From Prionace glauca (Eukaryota > Chordata > Chondrichthyes > Carcharhiniformes > Carcharhinidae): DNA of 64,000 nucleotides. Positions within the stretch are counted from its first letter, which is position 1; each line of letters opens with the position of its first letter. The DNA lies in NCBI GenBank assembly GCA_037974335.1, contig CM075760.1:12253791-12317790 (forward strand), given 5' to 3'. Of the stretch, positions 32,255 through 43,649 are shown piece after piece. The notes beneath the pieces are model-generated. The model worked only from the letters and a program-made list of their open reading frames with translations, had not been told where the DNA came from and searched no databases. The position numbers and the translations under genes were made by a program.

Positions 32255-32820
32255 CTAGGGGACAGAGGCCAGGAAATGGAATTAGATTACTTTATTTATC
32301 CAGGGAATCTCATTGTTTTCTTTTCCCTCTTCTCCTTCATAAACTGTTCATTCATTCTCATGTCTAATTTTCAATGTATATCTCCTGTTAAATTCAGGAC
32401 ACTCAGTAACAGATCTCCATAACTATTTTCACACCTGATCCTTATTGGTATTCCTTGGAGACTCCATGTCAGAAAGCACTGAAGGTGTTTTCTTGAGAAT
32501 CAGTTCATTTTGAACTATTTGCCACTAACCCTTATTGAAGAATGTTCTGACTGATCTGGAGAAACATTCCCCTGTCAATGATTGTTTCCACAGATGGTGA
32601 CTGATCTGTAAACTGTGAATGCTGCTGTTTAAGATCTGGGATGTAATTTCCAATCTTTGCTTATTTACAGTGGAAATGTTTAGTAAATCATGAGTTTAAC
32701 TCAGTTTCTCAACGTGTTTGGCGGTGTTTTGAGAATTGGGATAGTCATCGGTGTGTATGTCCATTCAAATTCACATTTAAATTTTACTTTCATCATTCAC
32801 CTGCCGTTTGTATTAAAGAT

Positions 32821-32964
32821 TGTATGTGTGTGTGTGTGTGTGTGCGCGTCTGTGTGTGTGTCTGTGAGTCTGTGTGTGTGTGTGTGTGTGTGTGTGCGTC
32901 AGTGCGTGTGTGTGTGTGTGTCTGTGAGTCTGTGTGTGTGAGTGTGTGTGTGTGTGTGTGTGTG
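32821..32964 (+). repeat. (GT)n microsatellite
   Basis: Nearly pure TG repeat with a few GCG and GAG interruptions over 140 bp. Confidence 0.95.
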
Positions 32965-33779
32965 AACACTTCCTGAGCTGCATTAATTTTTGGTCCTGAG
33001 TTAATCTGTGTGTATGAGGGATAATGAACATGTTCATTTGCCTGTGTTTGTTGATTTGTGTAGTTGTGTGTCTGTGTGTATAATTTATTCTTCAGATATT
33101 GTGGATATATGACTGTTATTGTGTGAAGTCTCTGTATATTTATTAATGCCACTCTTAACGTGTGCACGTGTTTCTGCCTGTTTCAATGTGTTAATTTGTG
33201 TCACTCGAATAATGTTTCCTTCCCTTTCTTTGTGTGTCTGTTCCTCCGTGCGTTTGTGTGTGTATCTGTTGACATATTAGTGCATGTAAATTCGTGTTGG
33301 TAGTTATTTATAACAATGTGTCAGTGTATGGCTGTGTTTCCATGTGTAGTATTGTGGTGTTCTGTTCTGAAGGAGCGTGTGAATGTTTGCATCCACATGT
33401 TTGTGTGAAAATATTTTGCTCTCTGTTCCTCTATAAGCAGTGTGTTAATATTGTTATATCTATTTCCCTGTATAAGTGATAATGTGTATAACATTGTGGG
33501 TCTCTATATCTGTATTCATTTCAGCGTGAACGTGTGAGAACATGCATTTGTTTGAGTGTGTGTATCTATTTGTGTATGTTTTGGACCTGCATAAATGTTA
33601 TCTGTCCGTATTGTGTGTATGCATGTACGTGTTTGTGTTTGTGTCCGTGTACCTAGTCCGTATGTTTAGGTAAGTGTGTAGTTGTGTGTTTGTGTGTGTT
33701 TCTGCGGGCGTTTGTACATATCTGATAATTTGTGTGCATGTTTTGTTTTGTGCCTTCTTGTACAAGTCCGTGTCTGTGT

Positions 33780-34475
33780 GTGCAGGTGTGGGTGTATGCC
33801 CCCTTGTGCATGCATGTGTGCGTGTATATGTGTGTGCGTGTGTGTGTGTGTGTGTGCATGGTGCGTGTGGGACAGAGAGAGAGCGAGAGAGAAAGAGAGA
33901 GTATTTGTGTATGCACGCATTTTTGTTTGTATATGTATAGTCCATTAGTGTATTCGAGGGAGCGTGCTTGTTTGAGTTCGTTTGTGCGTATATTGTGTGT
34001 TCTTCTGATCCGTGTATGTGCATTTGTATTTATGAATGTATCTGTGTTTTTGTTGTGTATGTATTTGTGCGTATTGTGTATTTGTGAGATTCTGTGTCTG
34101 TATTTGAATGTGCCTGTCTATATTTCTGTGTGTGGGACTATGTGTATGCGTTTGTGTGTTATATTAACATTCTGTATTCGTGTGCATATGTATGAGTATG
34201 TGTATTTGTGCAATTGTGTCCACGTTTCTGTGTGTGCGTGTGTGTGTGTGTATGTGTGTGAGTGTGTAGTGTGTCTGTATGTGTGAATGTGTGTGTGTAT
34301 GTGTGTGTGAGTGTGTGAGTGTGTGTATGTGTGTGTGAGTGTGTAGTGTGTGTATGTATGTGTGTGTGTGTGTGAGTGTGTAGTGTGTGTAGTGTGTGAG
34401 TGTGTGTATGTGTGTGTGAGTGTGTGTATGTGTGTGAGAGTGTGTGTGTGGGTGTGTGTGTGAGTGTGGGTGTGT
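33780..34475 (+). repeat. GT-rich imperfect microsatellite
   Basis: Several TG runs (33825-33858, 34230-34265, 34280-34475) mixed with TGAG and TGTA units. Low complexity only. Confidence 0.9.
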
Positions 34476-35576
34476 ACGCCTATGTATGTATGTATAATTG
34501 TGACAGTTTTGGGCAGCATTATCAGTGTGTGTATTTTTTTAACTGTTGCTCCAAGTTTCACCGACCATAGTGAAGTGAATATGATCCAGACAACCCGAAT
34601 AATGGAACATATTTTCAATGCTTTGCTGGAGAAATGTATTTTATGTGAGGGGCACGGTGATATCAGGAGAGAGAATGAAATAATTCATTGATGTATCTCA
34701 GAGAGCTCAGGGACAGAACAGTTAAAACCCGGGGAGGAATCTATGACTTGTTTAAATTTGTATTCTGGGAAATCAATGCCAGCACATGGTTAACAGGAAC
34801 AAGAGAGTTGAGACATTTTAAATTATGTTGCATTAGTTTATATATATGTTTCAATGATTAAGATAATGATACTTCAAAATCTGTAGCAAGTAAACCGGAA
34901 ACTAATTTGTACTGTTGGCAACTGGGTCCTTATAGTAGAGAAATGTTCCCTTCCAAACACAGGAGAGGGAGGAGAGTGAGCTCAGAGTTTCCCTCCCCCT
35001 ACCCGGTGATACAATGTCACTGATGGTGTTAACCACTGAGGAGGTAGAGGTGAGTGGATTAAATAATGACATTCCTCCTCTTTTCATTGAGGAAGTTTTG
35101 GGACATGGATTAACTACTGCTCCTCCCCTCTCTTTGCTGGGTTAGTGGGAATCCAGGATGTTAACAATTTCACTCTCCCTCAATCCGATGGGGGGGAATA
35201 TTTCTCCATGTTTTTTGTGTGTGACCCTCACTTCAGTTCCCAGTGGGTGCGGTGCAGTAGCTTAAAGAGGTGGTCAATGAGAGAAACAGGGACACAGAGA
35301 TCTAAATGTTGTGTTTGTGTGTCAGACATGTTAAAAATGTCGGAGTGTTTTCCCCTCAGCGGGAGGAAAGTCAGTGAAGATATTTTGCAGAATCCTGTAA
35401 TGAATGTGCTCTACTCTATCCCTGACCCAGTGTCTATCTCCGCTGGGAGCACTGGTTCAACAATGTTGGGTCCGAGACATGAAAATATCTGACTCAAAAT
35501 CAAAGATATGGAAGTAAAACTGAAAAACAACCAATTAAACAATTGGGTATTTCATTGATCGTTAGAGGAAAATGTT

Positions 35577-35591
35577 TTTATTCTTTTTATT
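35577..35591 (-). terminator. PolyA signals for secreted IgM
   Basis: Two AATAAA hexamers on the minus strand (35577-35582 and 35586-35591) lie about 30-40 bases after the secretory stop codon, the expected place for the alternative secretory 3' end. Confidence 0.75.
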
Positions 35592-35618
35592 GTAGTTTTT
35601 AATGGAAGTGAGTGACTC

Positions 35619-36010
35619 TCATTGACATGAATTAACAGTGTCCATCAGTGCAAGGGAAATGTTCACAAAACTGGGTTTACCGCTGGATTTGTCAACTGTT
35701 CTGTTGATGATCTTCAAGGGGATGGCTTCATGTCCCACCACACAGGAGTAAGAAGCGCCGCTGGACCATTCCTCTGCTGCAATGGATAACAGGCTGTACA
35801 TGAAGAACGAGCTATTGCCGTTGTCCGCCACCACCTCGGTGTTCCTGTAGTTCCCGGGATTCACCGGCTTGTCGTTGACGGTCCACTTGACGAAGATCTC
35901 TCGGGGAGAGAAACCTCTCACTAAGCAGCTGAGGGAGATGAAACTCTGAGCGGAGACGTCTTCTGCCGAGGGCAGGAGGACAGAAACGACCGGTTCCCGC
36001 GGATTTGGAT
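35619..36010 (-). CDS. IGHM: IgM constant domain 4 and secretory tail
   Basis: The exon starts after TTTCTGCAG with codon G+AT (Asp) and encodes a C1-set Ig domain: [10 protein letters not shown] carries the first Cys, KWTV the core Trp, and [11 protein letters not shown] the second Cys. It ends in the tail [19 protein letters not shown] and TGA. The tail has the NIS glycosylation site and the next-to-last Cys used for IgM polymerisation. N-glycosylation sequons NSS and NRT also occur. An internal donor AGCG/GTAAAC (exon end 35681) provides the membrane splice. It is the domain most like other vertebrate IgM C4. Confidence 0.95.
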
Positions 36011-36480
36011 CTGCAGAAAATGTACAATAAATGTCAATAAACTGGAGAATTCTGGAGACAATGAAACCACAGGTTAAATCTCAGGAAAATGTGCTTCTCT
36101 TCTGATTTTAACTCTTCCCATTTTTGATTTGCAGCTTGGAGGAGAGGTGAACACAATTGTTTTCTCAAATAACTCAGGGGGGGGCGGAGTGGAAAGATTC
36201 AGAAAGTTTACAGCACAGAATCAGGCCATTCGGCCCAACTGATCTACTTTCCTTTTTGGTTTTCTGGTTTTTGATGCTCCACATCAGGCTCCTCCCTTCT
36301 TCTTCAATCTAAACCCAATAACATCGCCTACAGTTCACTTTTCACTCATCAACACATCAAACTCCCCAGAAAAATATCAATCGGCCCAGAGTCGTTTAGT
36401 TCAGGGGAGAACATTAATGCACTGAATACTAACTATTGAGTAGTACACTTTCACTGGAGATAGACACAGTGATGCATTTA

Positions 36481-37205
36481 CATAGAAACATAGAACATTA
36501 CAGCACAGTACAGGCCCTTCGGCCCTCAATGTTGTGCCGAGCTATGTCCAAACCCAAGATCAAGCTATCCCACTCCCTATCATTCTGGTGTGCTCCATGT
36601 GTCAATCCAATAACCACTTGAAAGTTCCTAAAGTGTCTGACTCCACTATCACAGCAGGCAGTGCATTCCACACCGTAACCACTCTCTGAGTAAAGAATCT
36701 ACCTCGGACATCCCTCCTGTATCTCCCACCATGAACCTTATAGTAATGCCCCCCTAGTAACCCGAGGAAATAGTCTCTGAACATCCACTCTATCAATCCC
36801 CCTCACCATCTTATAAACCTCTATTTAGTCGTCTCTCATCCTCCTCTGTTCTAAAGAGGAAAGCCCCAGCTCCCTCAACCTTTCCTCATAAGACCTACCC
36901 TCCAAACCAGGCAGCATCCTGGTAAATCTCCTCTGCACTCTCTCCAATGCTTCCACATCCTTCTTATAGTGAGGTGACTAGAACTGCACACAATATTCCA
37001 AATGTGGTCTCACCAAGGCCCTGTACACTTGCAGTATAACCCCACGGCTCTTAAACTCTAACCCCCTGTTAATAAACACTAACACACTTTAAGCCTTCTT
37101 CACGGCTCTATCCACTTGAGTGGCAATCTTCAGAGATCTGTGGATATGAACCCCGGGATCTTTCTGTTCCTCCACATTGCTCAGAACCCTGCTGTTGACC
37201 CCACA
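36481..37205 (-). mobile_element. CR1-like LINE 3' part in the C3-C4 intron
   Basis: The minus strand shows RRDVRGRFFTQRVVTVWNAL and the family 3' UTR (GGGCCGAAGGGCCTGTACTG, TTCTATG units). It lies in the same orientation as the gene, 5'-truncated with breaks, and belongs to the family seen at 5396-6867. Confidence 0.8.
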
Positions 37206-37231
37206 TTTATTGCTTCAATCTCTCAGCTCAC

Positions 37232-37540
37232 CTGTTTCCTTGTGGATAGATGTTCTTAGAGGAGTCGGCAGATCCTGATGGCTCACCACGCACTCAAACA
37301 CAGCCGCACTCAGCCAGGCTTGTGTGGAGATGCTTAATTTGCTGATCACGCTGTCACGATCCGCTCCGGGCTTTTCAGCAATCTCTGATTTCAAATACTT
37401 CCTGTCTCGGATCCAGGACACGTTAACTCCATCAGGAGCATGAGAAATGATGCAGGTTAAGGTCACGGTCGCCTCCAGTAAGACCTGTTCTATTGGTGGT
37501 GGCTGTATCTTCACTGTGGTATCAAGGCACGGGAGAGGAT
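37232..37540 (-). CDS. IGHM: IgM constant domain 3
   Basis: The 309-bp exon has acceptor ATTCACAG and donor ACAG/GTGAGC, phase 1 at both ends. The domain begins [16 protein letters not shown] and has Cys in LTCIISHAP, Trp in VSWIRDRK and Cys in [13 protein letters not shown] is a glycosylation sequon. The Cys in LPC near the start is at a place used for inter-chain links in IgM. Fully open. Confidence 0.93.
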
Positions 37541-37974
37541 CTGTGAATGAGAAATGAAAATGAGCCCCAGTTCCCCTTCAGAAGCAGGACAGCAGTCTTC
37601 AGCCTGAAGGAGACAAAGTCGCCTTCAATATATCAATCTCTAACTCTCGCCTTTCACCTTCCATGGCGAATGGGAAGCCAGCTTGCTGTATGGAATCATT
37701 CCCTGTATTAAATATTGGAGCAGCGGTAACATTTCCATGAATCAGAATTGGAGAATTCCCAAACAAACACACCATCCTGAACCCAGGGAAAAAGTACTGA
37801 CCGTTGGTTTATAAATAGGGTGGATACACTTTCCAATATTTTACCCCTGTGCTGTGACCTGGGAAACATTCTCACACCTACTGTCTCTCCGAAGTTTACT
37901 AGCTGTCTCAGGAACAAGCTGACATCAAGGCCACCTCACTCACTATATTGCTTCAAACCGAAAGGGGACACTCT

Positions 37975-38275
37975 TTTAAGGGGAGGCTGTGGCATATGGT
38001 GTTGTCAATGGGCTTATAACCTAGGGCAAGACTCTGGGGACACAGATTCGAATCCCATCATTGCTAATGTGAAATTTGAATTTTGTAAAAATCTATAATT
38101 AAAAGTTGAAATGGTTCTCATGAAGCTATTGCTCTAAAACCCCTCCTAGTTCACAAATGTTCCTTACCAAAATCAACCTGCTGTCTTTATCTGGCCTGGC
38201 ATGCATGTGACTCCAGATTCACAGCAACGTGAATGACACTTCAGTGCCCTCAGGTTTGGGAAATAAATGCACATC
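37975..38275 (+). mobile_element. tRNA-derived SINE, second family, in the C2-C3 intron
   Basis: Plus-strand element with B-box-like GATTCGAATCCCATC, then CTGTCTTTATCTGGCCTGGC and the 3' part ACAGCAACGTGAATGAC to GGGAAATAAATGC. A second copy of the family is at 62340-62600. It is distinct from the HE1-like SINE. Confidence 0.65.
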
Positions 38276-38456
38276 TCAGGAAGGGATAACAAAAAATTGT
38301 TTTTCTGATGAAATTCTGAATGAGATATTGTCCTAATGCAGCAAACTACAGGACAATAACTTACAAGTTGTTCAATGCTTTGTACCAACTTGAATAGATC
38401 CCTAATTCTGATTAACATCAGAATGATATATGTTGTCCTCTGTTTGAGTCTCTTAC

Positions 38457-38771
38457 CCCGAGATACGCTGATGTTCAGACTCTGAGTGTCTCCTCGGTGA
38501 GTGACCTGGCAGGTATAGACCGCTTTGCTGAACCATTCCCCAGCGGAGACTGTCAGCCGACTGCTGGCCGAGAAGTTCCCGTTCAATCGACAGGGGGGAG
38601 AGGTGACAATTCCTGAATGCGTGGGTTCCCCATTCTTCAGCCAACTCACTTCCATTGACCCTGGCTGGAAATCGATGATTGAACAGACGATGATTGCGAA
38701 TTTCCTGTGTGAGATTTCTTCACTGGAACTCACGGTGAGGATAAGAGTTGGAGGGATCACAGGCGGAGGGC
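38457..38771 (-). CDS. IGHM: IgM constant domain 2
   Basis: The 315-bp exon has acceptor CCCTGAAG and donor CGGG/GTAAGA. The domain begins [16 protein letters not shown] and has Cys in IIVCSIIDF, Trp in VSWLKNGEP and Cys in [10 protein letters not shown]. Glycosylation sequons NFS and NIS are present. The first codon is completed across the splice from C1 as T+GC, giving Cys right at the C1-C2 joint. The domain has an extra Cys (SPPCRLN), a candidate for an inter-chain bond. Open throughout. Confidence 0.93.
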
Positions 38772-38828
38772 CTTCAGGGAAAAAAAACAGATCAGTCATT
38801 TCCTGCAGAAGATGTGGATCAATTAAAC

Positions 38829-39045
38829 TTTTGTCAACAGAGGGTAGTAAGGGCTTGGAAAGCCCTGTCTGCAGCATTGTGGACTCGCCAACTTTAAGGG
38901 CGTTCAAATGGTCAGTGGATAGGCATATGGATAACATTGGAATAGTTTAGGTTAGTGGGTCATTAGATTGGTTCCACTGGTCGGCGCAACATCGAGAGCC
39001 GAATGGCCTGTACTGCGCTGTAATGTTCTATGTTCTATGTTCTAA
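38829..39045 (+). mobile_element. LINE 3' tail in the C1-C2 intron
   Basis: Plus-strand LINE end: AGGGTAGTAAGGGCTTGGAA (RVVRAWKAL-like), then GCCGAATGGCCTGTACTGCG and three TTCTATG units. It runs opposite to the Ig gene. Confidence 0.75.
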
Positions 39046-39181
39046 CTCATTTGCAGTCAATAGACACTAACTGGACCAATCCAGAGAGCCGAATGATGCA
39101 CATCTATTTAACTGAGTTATAACCAAGGCCCTACATGTTAACCCCAGTGTTTCTGTTTCACACAAGCTCCACAACACTTAC

Positions 39182-39481
39182 ATGGTATTTCAATGTTCTT
39201 GACTGAGCTGTTGTGTTGAACCTCACAGTCAATTCTGGGACATTCTCCCGCTGAGTCGCTGATGGTTAACTGGCTGCTCAGGGTGTAGGTTCCCTTCGTG
39301 TTTCTCACTGATGGGTAAGTCTTAAACCCACTGGGGACCGTTTGCCCATTTTTCTTCCAGGTCACTTTGGAGACATCTGGAAGGTAATCCATCGCCAAAC
39401 ATCCGAAGGTGATGGAGCCGCCGGAGTTCTGTTGCTGACAGGGGGAGACCAGGCCATACAGAATGGGCGCAGACGGTGTCG
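39182..39481 (-). CDS. IGHM: IgM constant domain 1
   Basis: The 300-bp exon has acceptor TTTCCCAG and donor CCAT/GTAAGT. It starts ATPSAPILYGLVSPCQQQ, very like known shark IgM C1. The Cys in SPC is placed for the light-chain bond; the core has Cys in FGCLAMDY, Trp in VTWKKNG and Cys in RIDCEVQ, plus an extra Cys in GECPRI. One NSS sequon is present. The first codon joins the JH end (G+CG, giving Ala). Confidence 0.94.
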
Positions 39482-39584
39482 CTGGGAAAGAATAGCCAAT
39501 TGAACAAGTTAGACTCTTGCGTTTATTAAGTCAACAAACATATTGTTACAAATAGGTTTCTATATTAGATATAGCTCTTGGTGT

Positions 39585-39712
39585 TAAAGGGATGAAGGGA
39601 TATGGGTAGTAGGTGTGATCAGGATAGTGATGAGCTCTGACCAAAGTGAAAGGCGGAGTAGGCTCCAAGGGCCGAATGGCCAACTTCAGCTTCTATTTTC
39701 TATGTTTCTATC
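39585..39712 (+). mobile_element. LINE 3' tail fragment
   Basis: AAAGGGATGAAGGGATATGG to GGGCCGAATGGCCAACTTCA, ending in TTTTCTATGTTTCTAT; plus strand, tail only. Confidence 0.6.
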
Positions 39713-40049
39713 TCAAACATTGATTTGAATTATGAACTTATCCCTAATATTTCCCGATTAAATCTTTCATCCGCCTTTGCGATGATGTTACTTCTATCAT
39801 TTGGGAATTGTCATCTCTGTAGAAACTCATATCCCTGTCTCCACTTCTATCAAATTAGGAAGAAAAAATACACATTCTGTTAGTCTCACAATGACATGTC
39901 ATTCATTGGATTGACAGAGAACAGCAAAGATTGTCTCCATTATTGAAGCAACTATTTATTTCTCAACAACAGCAATGTGTGATGAACCGCTGTTTATTTC
40001 TCAAACAACAACACTTTGTGATGAAGAAGTTCTCCCTTCATTCAGACTA

Positions 40050-40180
40050 TCCACTCACCTGATGAGGGAGCTCCAACAGCTTGTGATTCCAAATAACCCT
40101 GTTGGACTTTAACCTGGTGTTGTGAGAATCCTTACTGTGCCCACACCAACCTCACTCCGGCATCTCCACACTAGTTTTGG
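40050..40180 (+). repeat. Copy of the AATAACC/GGTGTTGT repeat end
   Basis: ACCTGATGAGGGAGCTCCAA, CTGTTGGACTTTAACCTGGT and GGCATCTCCACAC match the 3' end of the family forming the palindrome at 17.66-18.39 kb. Confidence 0.65.
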
Positions 40181-40479
40181 AAATTGCCTGTGTTCAAACT
40201 AATTGGTGCCCCTTCCTCTCTCCAACTCACTGCCTCTCACTCCACAAAACGGAGATTAGTAACTTTGCTTCAAAAATACCTCTGGAATGAATACTTACTG
40301 AATGATCAGGAAACTCTAAACGTGATTATTAATTCCAATAAATCCAACATTGACTCATTGACGGATCATACATTAATAGTAAGAGTTTCCCATTCGGGCC
40401 CTGAAGTCTCCTCCATCATTCACTGAGATTACAGATGAGCCGATTGTGGTGCTAGCTCTATTCTGAACCTCCTCACTCT

Positions 40480-41215
40480 GCCCATCCATCACCCGCCCTC
40501 TGCCCATTTCCCCAGCTCTTTGCCCTTTCCCCTGGGTCTCTGCCTTTCACGGTGGCTCTTTTCCCCTTTTATCCGGCTCTCTGTATTTCCACCTGGCCCT
40601 CTACACTTCCCTCCAGCTCTGTGTCCTCTCCCCCGGCTCTCTGTTCTTTCCCTCACCCCCCCACACTGTCCCTCAGCTCTCTGCCCTCTGTCCCTGCTCC
40701 CTCCCCTCTTTCTCCTTCCCCCCAGCTCTCTGAGCTTTCCCCCTGACTCTCCTGCCCTTTCCCCTGGGCTCTCTGCCCTTTCCCTCGGCTCTCTGCCCTT
40801 TCTCCTGCCTCCCTGCCCTTTTCTGTGCCCCCCTCTCCCCTTTCCCTGGTCTTTCTACACTTTTCCCCATCTCTCTGCCCTTTCTTTCAGCTCTCTTCCC
40901 TTTCACTGGTCTCTCTGCCCTTTCCCCTGCTCCCTGTCCTTTCCTCTCTCTCTCCGCACTTCCCCCTGACTTTCCGCCCTGTTCCCCGGCTGTGTACTCT
41001 TTCCCCCGCCTCTCTGCCCTTCCTCCAGATCTCTGCTGTTTCCCCTAGCTCTCTGCCCTCCCCCCACCCCGGCTCTCTGCCCTTTCCCCCGCCTCCTGTT
41101 CTCCCCTGTCTCTTTGCCATTGTCCCTGGCCCCGAGCCCCCAGCGATTCCCTCCAGCTCTCTGCACTCCCAGTGCAGCTCCCAGCTTTGAACACCAAACT
41201 GCAGCTTGAGATCTT
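40480..41215 (-). repeat. G-rich, GAGCT-bearing repeat block before C1
   Basis: In gene sense the block is a run of imperfect 15-25-bp units of the form GGGGAAAGGGCAGAGAGC(T/C)G. Reading the plus strand from 40450 to 41210 I count about thirteen AGCT tetramers, nine of which read GAGCT on the sense strand; roughly three AGCT would be expected by chance in this length. The sense (non-template) strand is purine- and G-cluster-rich. The block lies 1.0-1.7 kb upstream of C1. Composition, AGCT content, strand polarity and place all resemble a mammalian switch region; function is inferred. Confidence 0.7.
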
Positions 41216-41239
41216 TCTTCTCTCTCGTTGCAGACCCTC

Positions 41240-43060
41240 CCCACACAGATTCAGTGAGTGTGAGTGAGAGAATGTGAGTGTGTGAGGGTGAGTGATTAGA
41301 TGAGTCAGAGTGGATGAGTGATGTGTGAAGGAAGGTGGGTAAGTGAGGGTGAGTGAGTGAAGTTCTTTGAGTGAGGGTGAGTGATTGAGGGTGAGTAAGT
41401 GTGGGTGAGGGTGAGAAAGCGTGAGTAATTGAGGGTGTGTGTGAGAGGGTAGGTGAGTGAAGGTGGCTGAATGTGAGTGAAGGTGGCTGGATGAGTGTAG
41501 GTAAGCAAGATTGAAATAATAAGGGAGAGTGAGTGAGGATGTGTGAAGGTTCGTGGAGATGGGTGAGTGGAAGTGAGTGAGATTGAGTGAATGAGGGTGT
41601 GAATGTAACTGTGTATGTAAGGGTTGAGATTAATAAGTCAGGGTGTGTTATTGAGGGTGGTGTGTGAGGGAGAATGAATGTGGATGGGTGGGAGAGTGAG
41701 GGTGATTGAGTGAAGGTGTTTGATGAGGATGAGTGATTGAGGATTTGTGAGTTAGGTTGCGTGATGTTGAGTGATGATGAGTATGTGAGCTTGTGTGAGT
41801 GAAGGTAGGTGTGTGAGTTTGAGTCAGTTTGAATGGGTGAGGTGGCATAAGTGAGAGAGAGACAGAGAGAGGGTCATTGAGTTGAGTCTGTGGGGGTGAG
41901 TGAGTGAGTGTGAGAGAATGGGGTGAATGAGTGAGGGTGAGTGAGACTGAGTGAGACTGGGTGAGTGAGAACGGATTAGTTGGATGAGTGAATGAAGGTG
42001 AGTATGAATGTTGGTGACTGGCTGAGGGTCTAAGTCAGTGAGTGAGGTTTAGTGAGTGAGGCTGAGTGATGGTGTATGACTGTGGGTGGCTGAGTGACAG
42101 TGAGTTAATGAGGGCGCGTGAGGGTGAGTGCGTGAGAGTGAGTGAGTGAATGTGGGTGCGTGACTGAGGGTGTGAGAGTGAGTGAATGTGAGTGAGTCAG
42201 TGAGGGTGTGAGAATGAGTGAGTCAGGGTGAGTGATTGAGGTTGAACGAGTGAAGTTGAATGAGTGTTTGTGGGTGAGTGAGGATGGACGAGAGTGAGTG
42301 AGCAAATATGAGTGAGTGAGTGAGGGTATGAGGATGAGTGAATCAGGGCGTGTGTTTGCGTGAACGAATGAGCTTGAATGAGGGTGTGTGAGTGCTTGTG
42401 GGCGAGTGAGTGAGAATGGATGAGAGTGAGTGAGTGAGTATGAGTGAGTGATTGTGAGTGAGTGAGTGAGTGTGAGTGACTCAGGGTGAAACAGGATCCG
42501 TGAGTTTCTGAGGTTGAGTGCGTGAGGGCGAGTGCGTGAGGGTGGGTGAGGGGGGATGAGTGAGTGGGGATGAGTGAGTGGGGATGAGTGAGTGGGGATG
42601 AGTGAGTGGAGGTGAGTGAGTGGGGGTGAGTGAGAGGGGGTGAGTGAGAGGGGGTGAGTGAGAGGGTGTGAGGGTGTGAGGGAGTGTGTGTGAGGGAGTG
42701 AGTGTGAGGGAGTGTGTGTGAGGGTGGATGAGTGAGCAAGGGTGAGTGAGTGAGCATGAGTGAGTAAGCGTGAATGAGGGTGAGTGAGTGAGGGTGAGTG
42801 ATTGGGGATGAGCGATTGTGGTTGAGTGTGTGAGGGTGAGTGAGTGAGGGTGAGTGAGAGAGAGTGTGTCAGTGAGGAAAGGTGGGTAAGTGAGGGTGAG
42901 TGAGTGACGTTTTTTGAGTGAGGATGAGAGATTGGGGTGAGTGAGTGAAGTTATTTGAGTGAGGAGGAGAGATTGAGGGTGAGTGAGTGAAGTTATTTGA
43001 GTGAGGATGAGAGATTGAGGGTGAGTGAGTCAGTGAGGGTGAGGGTGAGAGAGTCAGTGA
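41240..43060 (+). repeat. GTGAG/GTGAGGG minisatellite array
   Basis: An imperfect array of GTGAGTGA and GTGAGGGTGAGTGA units over about 1.8 kb, more regular from 42500 to 42850. The plus strand is purine- and G-rich, so the Ig transcript would be C-rich here, opposite to the block at 40480-41215. The long frames across it are artefacts. Confidence 0.9.
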
Positions 43061-43649
43061 GCCACCTCCTCCTCTCCCTCTCCATCGATCTTTTCCCGAT
43101 TCTCTCCATTGATCAGCTTTCAGTAACAGGGCTGTGTAAAGTCAGGAATCAGTGTAGATCACCGGGCAGCTGCTTTAATGTCGGGGCCTTTCTTTCAGAA
43201 ACACGGATCAGTGAACAAATAGACAGACTGAGGGAGCTGGAAGGGAAGCTTCCAGCAAAACTAGGGTCACACAGGAATCAAACAGCAAGTTTACACCAGT
43301 ATTGGGGAGCCAGGCGGACTTAGTCTCAGCCAGATCCCTTCTTATTGATTGTGTCTTTGTGTCTTTGTGTAACACATGGAAATCCCTACTTCTGACCTCA
43401 TGTTGGATGGAATGTGTCATTGATGAAGCAATAGAAGATTGTTGGTCCCAGAACAGCCCCCTGCCGAACTCCTGCAGTGATTTCTCAGCTTAGATGTTTG
43501 ACCTTCAACAACCATCACCATCTTGCTTTGTGCTAAATATGACTCCAAACAGAGAACAATTTCCAGCTGAAACTTATTCACATGAGTTTTACTCGGGCTC
43601 CTCGATCCCACCCTCATTCAAATGTTAGTGGGGGAGGGGGGAGGGGGTG

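Larger units (their letters stand above)
32255..35618 (-). other. C4-to-membrane intron with GT-rich satellites
   Basis: About 3.4 kb without coding sequence. It holds a (GT)n run at 32821-32964, GT-rich text with GTAT variants to 34.5 kb, a GAGAGAG run near 33877-33902, and ordinary AT-rich sequence from 34.5 to 35.6 kb. The many long frames here are products of the GT/CA repeats. Confidence 0.8.

Noticed and set aside
32690-34620. Long open frames across the GT-rich intron on both strands
   Set aside because: They consist of Val-Cys or His-Thr runs from (GT)n repeats and have no conserved domain.
40520-42760. Frames of 110-190 codons rich in Ser/Pro/Leu or His/Ser/Leu
   Set aside because: They arise from the CTCTGCCC and GTGAG repeat arrays; no start context, no family features, and they lie within the IgM intron.
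41240-43060. GTGAG array as the IgM switch region
   Set aside because: The G-rich strand is the template strand for IgM transcription, opposite to known switch regions, and AGCT is rare; the neighbouring block at 40480-41215 fits better.
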